A DNA stretch of 64,000 nt from Thiomicrorhabdus marina (GTDB lineage Bacteria > Pseudomonadota > Gammaproteobacteria > Thiomicrospirales > Thiomicrospiraceae): positions 62,001-126,000 of the forward strand of contig NZ_JAGETV010000004.1 of NCBI RefSeq assembly GCF_017571465.1, read 5' to 3'. The notes beneath the pieces were generated by a model that was not told where the DNA came from, did not search any database, and worked only from the letters and a program-made list of their open reading frames with translations. Each line of letters begins with the position of its first letter. Position 1 is the stretch's first letter. A program made the translations under genes and the position numbers. Positions 17,609 through 27,141 of this stretch are shown here, in pieces.

Positions 17609-18151
17609 TTATTTATTAAAATCTGAACGCTTTTTCTTGGATTGAGATTGTAAGAACTCTAAAACGTCTTTTGTGATATCAATACGATTGTTAGTGTAAG
17701 CAATACCTTCATACATAATCAGATCAAAGCCTTCTTTTTCACCGATGGTTTGAATCGCTTCATTGACCAGATTTTGAATTTTAGCTAGCTCTTCATTACG
17801 TCGAAGATTAATAAGTTCTTGCACATCGTTACGTCGACGTTGGATTTCACGCGTCATCATCGTGAGTTCACGTTCTTTAGTCGCGCGTTGCGTATTGCTC
17901 ATTACACTCTTGTTTTTCTCATAGTTCTTCTGTTCTGAATCCAGTTTTGTAGCAAGCGATTTCAGCTCTTTTTGCTCTTGTGCAAACTCTTCTTTAAGCT
18001 TTTCTGTTGCAACACCTGCCTGCGGTGCTTGTTCCAACAATAATGCAACATTAACAACACCTAGTTTTACCGGCGCATCTTCTGCCGCTTGCAGTTGCGT
18101 AGTGATCAAAGAAAAAGCCATTGCAAAAATGACAAAAAGTGGTTTAAACAT
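17609..18151 (-). CDS. skp: Periplasmic chaperone Skp/OmpH
   Basis: Skp is a trimeric jellyfish-like periplasmic chaperone that holds unfolded outer-membrane proteins on the way to BamA. The 180-residue protein has a signal peptide (about 1-22, ending LQAA), a short beta strand with VKLGVVNVALLLEQAP, then long charged helices (about 50-130) that form the tentacles, and a lysine-rich tail. It is 120 bases downstream of bamA and ahead of lpxD, the usual context. Confidence 0.93.
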   Translation of the reverse strand: MFKPLFVIFAMAFSLITTQLQAAEDAPVKLGVVNVALLLEQAPQAGVATEKLKEEFAQEQKELKSLATKLDSEQKNYEKNKSVMSNTQRATKERELTMMTREIQRRRNDVQELINLRRNEELAKIQNLVNEAIQTIGEKEGFDLIMYEGIAYTNNRIDITKDVLEFLQSQSKKKRSDFNK

Positions 18152-18271
18152 TGAACCGTCCTGTATACGAAGTTTTATCGGATTTTACCGTATTTTTTTA
18201 ATAACAAGGCAGTATTTTATTAACTACTGAATCTGCCACTGCCATAACTCATGTCTCATATGAGGGATCTT

Positions 18272-20575
18272 TTAAAATGCTGTTCCCAGCGTAAACTGGA
18301 AGGTTTGAGTCTCATCCCCTTCTTGCTCATTAAGCGGTTGAGCTACACTAAATGTCAGTGGGCCAACAGGTGTAATCCAAGAATAACCAACACCAACCGA
18401 AGCACGCATATCATTGAATTTAGCATTACTAAGACCGTTAAACGCATAACCAGCATCAAAGAACCAACTGATTCTTTGGTTTGATGAGTCTTCAACAAAA
18501 GGAACCGGCGAAATCATTTCAACGGTTGTCAATACTCTGGTATTTCCTCCAACCGGACGGTCACTTCCATCGGTATCAAGATCATAATTAGCACTCAATG
18601 AGTTAGGCTCATAACCGCGCACCGTACCGATACCACCGGCATAGAAATTCTCATAGAACGGTAAAATATCAATATCACCATAGCCATCACCATAAGCCAA
18701 GCCGCCTTTCAAATGCAACGACAAGTTTTTAGTCATTGGCAGATACAGGTTCTCTTCAGCAAATACTTTATAGAAAGGCGCATCGGAAGTACCAGGAACA
18801 ACCGCTTCTAAAGTTAGTGTGGTTTTCTGTCCTTTACTAGGGAAATAGAAGCTGTTGGTCGTATTATGAATCCAACTTAAAGATGCTTGCACAGAATTGG
18901 TTTTGTCGCCAAAGTCATCAATGTAATCTTTACAGTAATTAAACGTATTCGCACAAACTAGTTCTTGAGCATCAAACTTAAGACCATAACGTAATGTATT
19001 GTTTTCACTTAATGGATACCCTAGGCTGGTTCTAAAGCCGAAATTATTCGTTGTATAGTCGGCAACATCGAGTTCTTCTGCATCGATCTCACGGAAATAC
19101 AGACCCATTCCCAAACTGACATTATCTTCGGTAAAGTATGGATTAGTAATACCTATGTCAGCCGTTTTACGTGCCGAGGAAGTATTAATTTGCAAATCCA
19201 GTTTATTACCGCTACCGATGAAATTTCGTTCGGATAAGCCGATATTGAAACTAACACCATCAACCTGGGAGTAACCAACACCAGCAGTAAAAGAACCGGT
19301 TGGCTGTTCTTCGATTTTGACAATCAGATCAACTTGGTCATCAGAAATGCGTTTGGTTTCAATCTTACTGGACTTAAAGAAGCCTAAGCGCTCAAGACGC
19401 GATTGAGATTGACGCACTGCTTTTAAAGAATAAGGCGCACTCTCTAACTGACGCAGTTCTCGGCGAATAACGTGGTCACGGGTACGCGTATTACCTTCAA
19501 AATCTACATAACGAATATAGACTCGATCTTTCGGCTCAATTTTAAAGGTTACATCCATTGTTTTGTCGGTCGGATTGATAATCGTGTCCGGTTCCACTTC
19601 GGCGAAAGCATAGCCTTCTTCACTCAATCTTTCGCGGATGATATTAACCGCATCAATGATTTTACTCCGGGAGAAAATGTCACCTGCTTGTACGTCTGTA
19701 ATGCGATCAATCTCTTCCTGACTGATAATGGTTTCGCCGGTAAAAGCAACTTTACTTAAGGTAAAGCGATCACCTTCTTTCATGTTAATGGTGGTGAAAA
19801 CTTTGGTTTTATCGGTTGATAGAGAAACCTGAGAGGAATCGATTTTAAATTGCGCATAACCGCGATCAAGATAAAACGAACGGATTTTTTCCATATCCGC
19901 TTCTAGCTTCGGTTTTGAGTAAGAATCACCTAAACCAAAAACACCGGTTTCTGAAAGTGCCATAATGCCTTTCAGACGACGGTCTGAGTAAACTTCGTTA
20001 CCAACCAAAGCGATTCGTCCCATTGACGCCGGTTCGCCTTCGACAATCTTAATTAACAAATCAACACGGTTACGAGCTAGTTCCGTGCTTTCGATACTAA
20101 CACTGGCTGCATAATAACCTTGGTTTTGGTAACGGCGTTTTAGGTCGATAATGATACGATCTAAATCGAGTTGGTTATAGATCCGCCCTTTTTTGATACC
20201 CAGAGTCTGTAATGCATCCTCGAGTACTTCAGTTTCTATGAGTTTATTCCCCTCAATTTTAACTTCCGAAATCGAAGGACGCTCAACCACGTCAATAACA
20301 AGTTCACCCTGACCACGTTGGTAAATCGAGACATTATCAAAAAAACCAGTCTTATAAAGGCGCTCGATGGTCTGTTTGGTTAAGGTGGAACTTAGAAACT
20401 CCCCTTTAGTCACCGGCAAATAGCTATTGATGGTTTCATAACCGATACGATTAGCCCCTTCTACCGTAATTTTCTCTACGACAAAAGCGTTGGCAATTGA
20501 AGGAATGATAAGCGCTGTGCTCAACGCTGTAGCAAGTGCGGTTTTGTTAAATTTCAGTGGATTCATCTTAACCAT
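18272..20575 (-). CDS. bamA: Outer-membrane assembly factor BamA
   Basis: BamA folds and inserts beta-barrel proteins into the outer membrane. The 767-residue precursor has a signal peptide (about 1-30, ending ANA), five POTRA domains to about residue 425 (first VVEKITVEGANRI, later YIRYVDFEGNTRTRDHVIRRELRQ), and a 16-strand Omp85 barrel. The conserved loop motif appears as GTVRGYEPNSL, and the C-terminus ends in phenylalanine (FQFTLGTAF), the signal for barrel insertion. Two ATGs fit, at 20575 (overlapping rseP) and at 20566 just after its stop; neither has a strong ribosome binding site, which suggests coupling to rseP. Confidence 0.96.
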   Translation of the reverse strand: MVKMNPLKFNKTALATALSTALIIPSIANAFVVEKITVEGANRIGYETINSYLPVTKGEFLSSTLTKQTIERLYKTGFFDNVSIYQRGQGELVIDVVERPSISEVKIEGNKLIETEVLEDALQTLGIKKGRIYNQLDLDRIIIDLKRRYQNQGYYAASVSIESTELARNRVDLLIKIVEGEPASMGRIALVGNEVYSDRRLKGIMALSETGVFGLGDSYSKPKLEADMEKIRSFYLDRGYAQFKIDSSQVSLSTDKTKVFTTINMKEGDRFTLSKVAFTGETIISQEEIDRITDVQAGDIFSRSKIIDAVNIIRERLSEEGYAFAEVEPDTIINPTDKTMDVTFKIEPKDRVYIRYVDFEGNTRTRDHVIRRELRQLESAPYSLKAVRQSQSRLERLGFFKSSKIETKRISDDQVDLIVKIEEQPTGSFTAGVGYSQVDGVSFNIGLSERNFIGSGNKLDLQINTSSARKTADIGITNPYFTEDNVSLGMGLYFREIDAEELDVADYTTNNFGFRTSLGYPLSENNTLRYGLKFDAQELVCANTFNYCKDYIDDFGDKTNSVQASLSWIHNTTNSFYFPSKGQKTTLTLEAVVPGTSDAPFYKVFAEENLYLPMTKNLSLHLKGGLAYGDGYGDIDILPFYENFYAGGIGTVRGYEPNSLSANYDLDTDGSDRPVGGNTRVLTTVEMISPVPFVEDSSNQRISWFFDAGYAFNGLSNAKFNDMRASVGVGYSWITPVGPLTFSVAQPLNEQEGDETQTFQFTLGTAF

Positions 20576-21977
20576 TGGATATTCTTAGAATGTCATTAAA
20601 AACTGCCAACAAGGTCAGACTAATTATCAAAAATAGCCCGATTGATTGACCATAAAGCATTATACGCTCGCTAACCGGCGAGCCCTTAACAATTTCGACG
20701 AGGTAATATAGCAAATGCCCGCCGTCTAAAACAGGGATAGGCAATAAATTTAAAATACCAATACTTAAACTTAATAACCCAAGCAAACTTAAAAAGTTAA
20801 TTAAACCGCTCTGTACAGCCTGACCTGACATTTGCGCAATCGTTATTGGCCCTGAAAGATGTTGCAAGCTAATTTCACCAAACAACATCTTTTTCAACAT
20901 TTGCAAGCTCAAGTAGGTCAAGTCCTGCATTCGCTGCCAACCCTGCGAGATGGCATCTACAAAACCATATTGAATGGTGTTGCTAAATGGTGCCATAGTT
21001 TGCTGATCAACCAACAGACCTAAACCAATCCGCCCTAGGGTTTTATCACCATTCTCGATAGAGCCTAAAGTAATTTTTTCCGAAAATTCAATATCTTGTC
21101 GTAAGTATTTAACTAATACTGTCTGATTAGGCCTATCTTGTACGGTATGCACCAATTGAGACCAATTTTGAATCGCAACACCGTCAATCTCAATGATTTG
21201 ATCACCAATTTGCAATGCAGAATTATTTGCCGGGGCATCAATAGAAATATGACCAATAATAGCCGGAACTTTAGGGGCAGCTGGGTGAAAACCTAACGCT
21301 GTCAGCCAGTTTTCATCGGGTTTATTTAAATCGAGTAACGTCAGTGGTAGTTGTTCAATAAACAGAGTTTCGCCGTTACTGAGACTTTTTAAAGCGAAAG
21401 AGGCACTTGGCTGATGGCCCACCAAAGCAATCATTAATTTTTGGTTAACCTCATTCCATGCTTGAATCGGTTTATTATCGAATTCAACCAATTCCCATTG
21501 CTGAATATCATGATTAGCATTTTTTTGTAGCTGCTCGGTACTCAGAACTTGTGCCAACGGCGTATTATTAGGAACATCTTCGATAATCGGTTTTAGAGTT
21601 GAAACACCTAGCAAAAAGATGACGGTAAAAACAAGCCATGCAAATAATAAATTAATCAATGGTCCTGCTGCGACAATTGCAATTCTTTTATACACACTCT
21701 GACGATTGAAGGCGCGAGGTAAATCTTCCGTTGCGACTTCCCCTTCACGCTCATCAACAAAGCGCACAAAACCACCTAATGGAATGGCACAGATTTTATA
21801 TAGCGTCTCGCCTTTCTGTTTTTGCCAAAGCGGTTTACCAAAACCAATAGAAAATTCTAGAACTTTGACATTAAAAGAGCGTGCAACTTGAAAATGCCCC
21901 CATTCATGAATGGTGACTAAGACACCAATCACAATGATGAAACCAACAAGTGACCAGAGAAAATCCATCAGCTGCAT
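20568..21977 (-). CDS. rseP: Site-2 metalloprotease RseP
   Basis: RseP is an inner-membrane zinc protease that cuts anti-sigma-E factor RseA and clears signal peptides. The 469-residue protein has the HEWGH zinc site (residues 24-28) in the first membrane helix, two PDZ domains in the periplasmic part (about 115-300), and the second metal motif VLDGGH close to the C-terminus between membrane helices. The ATG three codons in (MDFLW) is an alternative start. The position between cdsA and bamA is standard, except that dxr, often beside it, is missing here. Confidence 0.95.
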   Translation of the reverse strand: MQLMDFLWSLVGFIIVIGVLVTIHEWGHFQVARSFNVKVLEFSIGFGKPLWQKQKGETLYKICAIPLGGFVRFVDEREGEVATEDLPRAFNRQSVYKRIAIVAAGPLINLLFAWLVFTVIFLLGVSTLKPIIEDVPNNTPLAQVLSTEQLQKNANHDIQQWELVEFDNKPIQAWNEVNQKLMIALVGHQPSASFALKSLSNGETLFIEQLPLTLLDLNKPDENWLTALGFHPAAPKVPAIIGHISIDAPANNSALQIGDQIIEIDGVAIQNWSQLVHTVQDRPNQTVLVKYLRQDIEFSEKITLGSIENGDKTLGRIGLGLLVDQQTMAPFSNTIQYGFVDAISQGWQRMQDLTYLSLQMLKKMLFGEISLQHLSGPITIAQMSGQAVQSGLINFLSLLGLLSLSIGILNLLPIPVLDGGHLLYYLVEIVKGSPVSERIMLYGQSIGLFLIISLTLLAVFNDILRISNG

Positions 21978-21996
21978 TTACCTTTATTTGTAAATA

Positions 21997-22806
21997 TCAA
22001 AAATACCAAAGCCATAGCAAATAGCTTAATGGCATCGCCACCAATAAACTATCTATTCGATCAAGAATACCACCATGACCCGGTAAAATTTTGCCACTAT
22101 CTTTGAGATTTGCTTGGCGTTTTAAAACGCTTTCGAACAGATCGCCAAATACCGAGAGTAAAGCGATAAAAGTTAGCATGGCTGAGAGCCCGACTAGCGA
22201 CTGAATTGATATTTCTGGGAGTAAAAAATACAAGCTAAGCAAAGAAAGAACAAAGGCACTTAAGGCACCACCCCAAACCCCTTCCCAACTTTTTCCCGGA
22301 CTGACAAATTTGGCTAATTTTCGCTTGCCAAACGCACGTCCTGAGAAATAAGCACCGGTATCCATCGCCCAAACAATTGCCATGCTTAACAATAGCAAGC
22401 CAGCGCTAACTTTACCTTGTAACTGAAGCATAGCGTTAGTAAAAACTAGTACAAGCAGAAAATTCAACCCAAGCATTAGAAAACGAGATTGCAAACCAAT
22501 TCGTCCTTGAGTACGTTGATAGCGGTACACGACAAAAATCATTGTCGATAAAACGATAATGGTTAGCAAGACAAAGGTTAAAACTGAAAGGTATTGCAAG
22601 GAAAAGTAGAGAGTAATGCTCCCCAGAACAGCGAAGAGAACCTGAACACTAAAATGGTTTATTTGGGAAAGTCTTGCCGACTCGAACAGTGCAATTAAGG
22701 CCAGTGCAATAATGCCATATAGCCATGTTTGTCCTGAAGCGTAAAACAGGCCGCCGAGAACAATTGCGACCAATATTAATGCGGTAAAAATTCTTGGTAT
22801 CAGCAC
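21997..22806 (-). CDS. cdsA: Phosphatidate cytidylyltransferase
   Basis: CdsA makes CDP-diacylglycerol from CTP and phosphatidic acid, the branch point of phospholipid synthesis. The 269-residue protein is almost all membrane helix (about eight segments) and has the family signature near the C-terminus: SPGKSWEGVWGG, then GDLFESVLKR, KDSGKILPGHGGILDRIDSL with the metal-binding aspartates. The start is a GTG overlapping the uppS stop by seven bases, so translation is probably coupled. PgsA, which uses its product, is also in the window at 49 kb. Confidence 0.95.
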   Translation of the reverse strand: MLIPRIFTALILVAIVLGGLFYASGQTWLYGIIALALIALFESARLSQINHFSVQVLFAVLGSITLYFSLQYLSVLTFVLLTIIVLSTMIFVVYRYQRTQGRIGLQSRFLMLGLNFLLVLVFTNAMLQLQGKVSAGLLLLSMAIVWAMDTGAYFSGRAFGKRKLAKFVSPGKSWEGVWGGALSAFVLSLLSLYFLLPEISIQSLVGLSAMLTFIALLSVFGDLFESVLKRQANLKDSGKILPGHGGILDRIDSLLVAMPLSYLLWLWYF

Positions 22807-23531
22807 TTCCGTACCTGCTCACTGGTTTTACCAAAACGGCGTTCTCTGGCCGCATAAGAATCAATTGCAGCATCAATATCATCAGCACCAAAGTCAGGCC
22901 AAAGGGTATCGGTAAAATACAGTTCAGAATAAGCCATTTGCCAAATCAAAAAATTACTAATACGCTGTTCACCACCGGTACGGATTAATAAATCAGGTAA
23001 TGGCAAATCGGCGTTAGCGACATGTCGACTAATATCATCAACCGTTAATTCTTGTACTGATTTTTCGGGATTCTCCATTTGCCATGCTTTTACCGCTTCA
23101 ACAACATCCATCTGTCCGCCATAATTAGCAGCAATATTCAACACCAAACCGGTATTGTCATGCGTTAGCGCTTCCGCTTTAGCAATATGCGCTTGGATCT
23201 CTTCACTAAAAGCACTACGTAAACCAATAATGCGAAGTTGAACATTATTACTATGCAATTTTTTAACTTCTTTCTGTAAAGCGGTTAAAAATATCGACAT
23301 CAGTTTATTGACTTCTTCCGGTGGACGGCGCCAATTCTCGGTACTAAAAGCAAACAAAGTGATCGCTTCAACGTTACGTTTAGCGCAATGAGTAATGACT
23401 CTCTTAACCGCATTCAAGCCTTTTTGATGACCAATAAAACGCGGTAAAAAGCGTTTTTTGGCCCAACGACCATTACCATCCATAATGATTGCGATATGCT
23501 TGGGAATCTGAGCGACTGCTTCTTCAGACAA
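22800..23531 (-). CDS. uppS: Undecaprenyl diphosphate synthase
   Basis: UppS makes the C55 cis-prenyl diphosphate that carries peptidoglycan and O-antigen precursors. The 243-residue sequence contains all cis-prenyltransferase blocks: HIAIIMDGNGRWAKKR with the metal-binding aspartate, GHQKGLNAVKR, LFAFSTENWRRP, NIAANYGGQMD and DLLIRTGGEQRISNFLIWQMAYSE. It follows frr after a strong terminator-like hairpin and overlaps cdsA. In E. coli dxr lies between frr and uppS; it is absent here. Confidence 0.96.
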   Translation of the reverse strand: MSEEAVAQIPKHIAIIMDGNGRWAKKRFLPRFIGHQKGLNAVKRVITHCAKRNVEAITLFAFSTENWRRPPEEVNKLMSIFLTALQKEVKKLHSNNVQLRIIGLRSAFSEEIQAHIAKAEALTHDNTGLVLNIAANYGGQMDVVEAVKAWQMENPEKSVQELTVDDISRHVANADLPLPDLLIRTGGEQRISNFLIWQMAYSELYFTDTLWPDFGADDIDAAIDSYAARERRFGKTSEQVRKC

Positions 23532-23585
23532 AACAAGAGTTCCTATTGTTTTTATAGTAGTAATCGGTGTGCAGGCCGATAGAAA

Positions 23586-23622
23586 ATAAAAAAGCCAAAA
23601 ACCGTGACGATTTTTGGCTTTT
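23586..23622 (-). terminator. Strong intrinsic terminator after frr
   Basis: AAAAGCCAAAAA pairs with TTTTTGGCTTTT around a loop of about 9 bases, followed on the minus strand by T6-A-T4. It lies between frr and uppS, so the translation genes (pyrH-frr) and envelope genes (uppS onward) are probably separate units, with the uppS promoter in 23532-23586. Confidence 0.8.
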
Positions 23623-23700
23623 GAAAGTACACCAAAGACGCTAATTATGCCCTATTTAAGAGCAAATAGCGAATGATGATTCCTTCGCAAATGAAGGCAA

Positions 23701-24258
23701 TTACACTTCCATCAAAGAGCTTTCTTTTTCAGCGAGAAGTGCATCAACTTTTTTCACCATTTCATCAGTGATTTTTTGAATACCATCCTCCGCACCACGT
23801 GCTTCGTCTTCGGTGATGTCCTTATCTTTCAGTAAAGACTTAATATCACCATTTGCATCACGGCGAACATTACGAATGGCAACACGCGCTTGCTCGGCTT
23901 CTGCGCGCGCCACTTTGGTTAGTTCAACACGACGCTCTTCCGTAAGCGGTGGCATAGGAATACGAATCAAGTTGCCAGTCGTATTCGGATTAACACCAAG
24001 ATCAGACATCATAATTGCCTTTTCAACCTTCGCAACCATTGGTTGCTCCCATGGCTGAACCGTTAAAGTACGCGCATCTTCAACACCTACATTCGCTACC
24101 TGGCTAAGAGGAACGTCTGAACCGTAGTATTCAACTAGAACCGAATCCAAAATAGATGGGTGTGCACGACCAGTACGGATTTTAGCGAAGTTACTCTCTA
24201 GGTTTTCATAAGACTTCTGCATTCTTTGCTTAGCGTCTTGCTGGATTTCATTTAGCAT
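23701..24258 (-). CDS. frr: Ribosome recycling factor
   Basis: RRF splits the post-termination ribosome together with EF-G. The 185-residue protein shows the expected sequence throughout: [29 protein letters not shown] in the first long helix, [16 protein letters not shown], the [10 protein letters not shown]-type strand, [16 protein letters not shown], and the final helices. It is three bases below pyrH. Confidence 0.97.
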   Translation of the reverse strand: MLNEIQQDAKQRMQKSYENLESNFAKIRTGRAHPSILDSVLVEYYGSDVPLSQVANVGVEDARTLTVQPWEQPMVAKVEKAIMMSDLGVNPNTTGNLIRIPMPPLTEERRVELTKVARAEAEQARVAIRNVRRDANGDIKSLLKDKDITEDEARGAEDGIQKITDEMVKKVDALLAEKESSLMEV

Positions 24259-24261
24259 CTG

Positions 24262-24984
24262 TTATTCTCCTGAACTTACCAAGGTACCTTCGTCTTCGCC
24301 TTTTACTATGCGAATAACCGCTTGGTCTTTAAACATATCAAAAACTCGAATTGGCATATTATGGTCACGACAAAGCACAAACGCCGTCATATCCATAACT
24401 TGTAGATTTTTCTGAATGACTTCATCATAACTTAACGCACTGTAACGTTCAGCGGTAGGATCTTTCATTGGATCCGCTGTATAGATACCGTCAACCTTAG
24501 TGGCTTTCAAAACTATATCCGCCTCAATTTCCACACCACGTAGCGCGGCAGCGGTATCAGTGGTAAAGAATGGGCTGCCGGTACCGGCTGCAAAAATAAC
24601 AACCTCGCCGTCAGCCAGCTGTTTTTTCGCCATATTGGCGTTAAAACCGTCGGTCGCAATCCCTTCAATAGACATCGCCGATAGTACGCGCGCATGCATA
24701 CCCATTGATTCGATTACATCACGCAGTGCCAAAGCATTAATCACCGTTGCCATCATTCCCATGTGATCACCCGTTGTACGGGCAATCCCTGAACCTTGAA
24801 TCTGTGCACCGCGGAAAATATTACCGCCACCGACAACAATACCGACTTCGACACCTAAATCACGAAGGTCTTTAACCTGTTTAACCACTTGTTGCAGCGT
24901 GTTTGAACATAGACCAAAGTCACCTTCCCCCATTAAGGCTTCACCACTAAATTTTAACAGTATGCGGTTATATTTAAGTGTCAT
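24262..24984 (-). CDS. pyrH: Uridylate kinase
   Basis: PyrH phosphorylates UMP to UDP. The 240-residue amino-acid-kinase-fold protein has the N-terminal KFSGEALMG loop, the VGGGNIFRG glycine-rich nucleotide loop, DHMGMMATVINALAL, and AAGTGSPFFTTDTAAALR, all typical for bacterial UMP kinases. It is between tsf and frr, the standard order, with its own 136-bp leader after the tsf terminator. Confidence 0.97.
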   Translation of the reverse strand: MTLKYNRILLKFSGEALMGEGDFGLCSNTLQQVVKQVKDLRDLGVEVGIVVGGGNIFRGAQIQGSGIARTTGDHMGMMATVINALALRDVIESMGMHARVLSAMSIEGIATDGFNANMAKKQLADGEVVIFAAGTGSPFFTTDTAAALRGVEIEADIVLKATKVDGIYTADPMKDPTAERYSALSYDEVIQKNLQVMDMTAFVLCRDHNMPIRVFDMFKDQAVIRIVKGEDEGTLVSSGE

Positions 24985-25080
24985 TTCTCTTCCTGAAGTA
25001 TCGTAAAACCATTTTTAAATCATTAAGTTACAGTCTAATTTAAAAATAATTCTACTGCAAAGCAGTGTAGTAAAGTTATA

Positions 25081-25113
25081 AAAAAACCACAGTCAAGATT
25101 AACTCGACTATGG
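25081..25113 (-). terminator. Intrinsic terminator after tsf
   Basis: On the minus strand an 8-bp stem (CCATAGTC/GACTGTGG with one G-U pair, 11-base loop) is followed by seven Ts. It ends the rpsB-tsf transcript ahead of pyrH. Confidence 0.8.
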
Positions 25114-25126
25114 CTTTTAGGCAGGA

Positions 25127-26014
25127 TTAGTTACCTTGTGCTACACGCGCAGCTTCAGCAACTTCATCTGCGAAGTTAGTTTCTTCGATTTCGATACCTT
25201 CACCTACTTCAAGGCGAATGAAAGAAGTTACGTTTGCAGAGTTAGCTTTAAGAAGCTTCTCAACAGTTTGGTCCGGGTCTTTAACGAAAGACTGACCTAG
25301 TAGCGTAATCTCACCAACAAACTTACGCATACGACCTTCGATCATCTTCTCGATGATTTCCATCGGCTTACCTGAAGACTGCGCTTGTTCGATTTGGAAG
25401 TTACGTTCTTTCTCGATAACTTCTTGGTCTAGATCTTCAGAAGAAACTGCCTGTGGTTTCGCCGCAGCAACATGCATAGCAACATCACGTACTAATGCTT
25501 CATCACCACCGTCCATTGCAACCACAACACCGATCTTCTCACCATGTTGGTACTGACCGATCTCACCCTTAGTTTCGATGATTTCTAGACGACGAACACC
25601 CATGTTCTCACCGATTTTAGCGATTAGCTCACGACGACGCTCGTCAACGGTTTTACCGTCGGCCATTGCCATACCCATAACAGCTTCAATATCAGTTGCG
25701 TTATTAGCTAGTGCGATAGCAGCGATTTCGTCAGCAAAACTCTTAAACTCGTCACCTTTAGCAACAAAGTCAGTTTCACAGTTAACTTCTGCGATTGCAG
25801 CGGTTTTCTTGTCGTCAGCGATTGCGATTGCAATACGACCTTCTGCAGCGATACGGCCTGCTTTCTTATCAGCACCCGCCATACCTTTTTTACGAAGGAA
25901 TTCAATCGCCGCATCCATGTCACCGTCAGTTTCATTTAGGGCTTTTTTACAATCCATCATCCCTGCGCTAGTGATTTGACGCAGTTCTTTTACCATTGCA
26001 GCAGTAATTGCCAT
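25127..26014 (-). CDS. tsf: Elongation factor Ts
   Basis: EF-Ts is the nucleotide exchange factor for EF-Tu. The 295-residue protein starts with a UBA-like domain containing MVKELRQITSAGMMDCKKAL, then EVNCETDFVAKGDEF and the paired core and coiled-coil domains. The ATG at 26014 is chosen over a TTG two codons upstream because AAGGA lies nine bases ahead of it. It follows rpsB on the same strand, with a terminator after. Confidence 0.97.
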   Translation of the reverse strand: MAITAAMVKELRQITSAGMMDCKKALNETDGDMDAAIEFLRKKGMAGADKKAGRIAAEGRIAIAIADDKKTAAIAEVNCETDFVAKGDEFKSFADEIAAIALANNATDIEAVMGMAMADGKTVDERRRELIAKIGENMGVRRLEIIETKGEIGQYQHGEKIGVVVAMDGGDEALVRDVAMHVAAAKPQAVSSEDLDQEVIEKERNFQIEQAQSSGKPMEIIEKMIEGRMRKFVGEITLLGQSFVKDPDQTVEKLLKANSANVTSFIRLEVGEGIEIEETNFADEVAEAARVAQGN

Positions 26015-26145
26015 GTTCAATATTCCTTAGATCTTTATTAAGAGGGTTTTGAACCTATTCATTCAATTCAACTATGAATAATAGATTTTAGAAATCTGGG
26101 TAGAATTATCTGCCCATGAGACTGGGCAGATAATAAGCTCAGAGA

Positions 26146-26886
26146 TTATTCAGCTGCTTGTTCTTCAGCTTCAACAAAATCATCACCTTCAACTGCAGTA
26201 GTAATTGAAGCAACACCTTCGTTAATTGCGTCAGCTGCAGAGCTTAGGTATAGCTTGATCGAACGGATCGCATCGTCGTTACCAGGGATAACATAGTCAA
26301 CGTTACGTGGATCATTGTTAGTGTCAACAACACCAACAACTGGAATACCTAGCGTTTTCGCTTCTTGAATAGCAATTTTTTCGTTACCGGTATCGATAAT
26401 GAAAATTGCTTCTGGCATAGCGCGCATATCTTTAATACCACCAAGAGACAGCTCAAGCTTTTGCTTTTGACGAGACATCATCAATGCTTCTTTCTTAGTG
26501 ATTTTTTCGAAAGTACCGTCTTGCTCCATCGCTTCAAGTTCTTTTAGACGCTTGATAGACTGCTTGATGGTTTTAAAGTTAGTCAACATACCACCTAACC
26601 AACGGTAGTCAACATAAGGCATGCCACAACGCTCAGCTTCTTGCTTAACGATTTCGCTTGCCGCTTTCTTAGTACCAACAAAAAGAACTTTACCTTTGTT
26701 TGCTGCGATGCCGCCCATGAAGTTAAGCGCGTCGTTGAACATAGGAAGTGACTTCTCTAGGTTAACGATATGAATCTTGTTGCGCTCACCAAAGATGTAC
26801 TCAGACATCTTAGGGTTCCAATAACGAGTCTGGTGACCGAAATGAACACCAGCTTCTAGCATTTGACGCATGGTAACTTTTGCCAT
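26146..26886 (-). CDS. rpsB: 30S ribosomal protein S2
   Basis: S2 sits on the back of the 30S subunit and is needed to load S1. The 246-residue protein has the typical blocks [22 protein letters not shown], the [10 protein letters not shown] segment, [17 protein letters not shown], and PDAIFIIDT-like [20 protein letters not shown]. The ribosome binding site GGAGA precedes the ATG. A strong promoter lies about 155 bases upstream, leaving a leader that could carry S2 autoregulation. Confidence 0.97.
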   Translation of the reverse strand: MAKVTMRQMLEAGVHFGHQTRYWNPKMSEYIFGERNKIHIVNLEKSLPMFNDALNFMGGIAANKGKVLFVGTKKAASEIVKQEAERCGMPYVDYRWLGGMLTNFKTIKQSIKRLKELEAMEQDGTFEKITKKEALMMSRQKQKLELSLGGIKDMRAMPEAIFIIDTGNEKIAIQEAKTLGIPVVGVVDTNNDPRNVDYVIPGNDDAIRSIKLYLSSAADAINEGVASITTAVEGDDFVEAEEQAAE

Positions 26887-27041
26887 GATTTAATTCTCCA
26901 AATAGTGGGTTAAGCCTCCGAATACCCATAAAAACGAACCTTGAATTTAATTCCAATATTAAATCCATCGGCACCCCGTTTTATGTGTCGGTAAACGTGC
27001 GGATTTTCTGTTAAAATTCACCTCATTTACGAGGCGCGGCA

Positions 27042-27070
27042 TTTATACCATATTTTGTACAATTGCTCAA
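27042..27070 (-). promoter_or_regulatory. Sigma-70 promoter of rpsB-tsf
   Basis: On the minus strand TTGAGC (27065-27070) and TATAAA (27042-27047) are separated by exactly 17 bases, followed by a GC-rich start region (GCCGCGCC) like a stringent discriminator. The resulting leader of about 150 bases before rpsB is long enough for ribosomal protein feedback control. The site lies between divergent rpsB and map. Confidence 0.7.
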
Positions 27071-27141
27071 TTAAAAAAGCCCTCACAGTGGATATTTACC
27101 GCTAAAATTCCTTTATTCAGAGAACAACAAAGAATCGCTTC

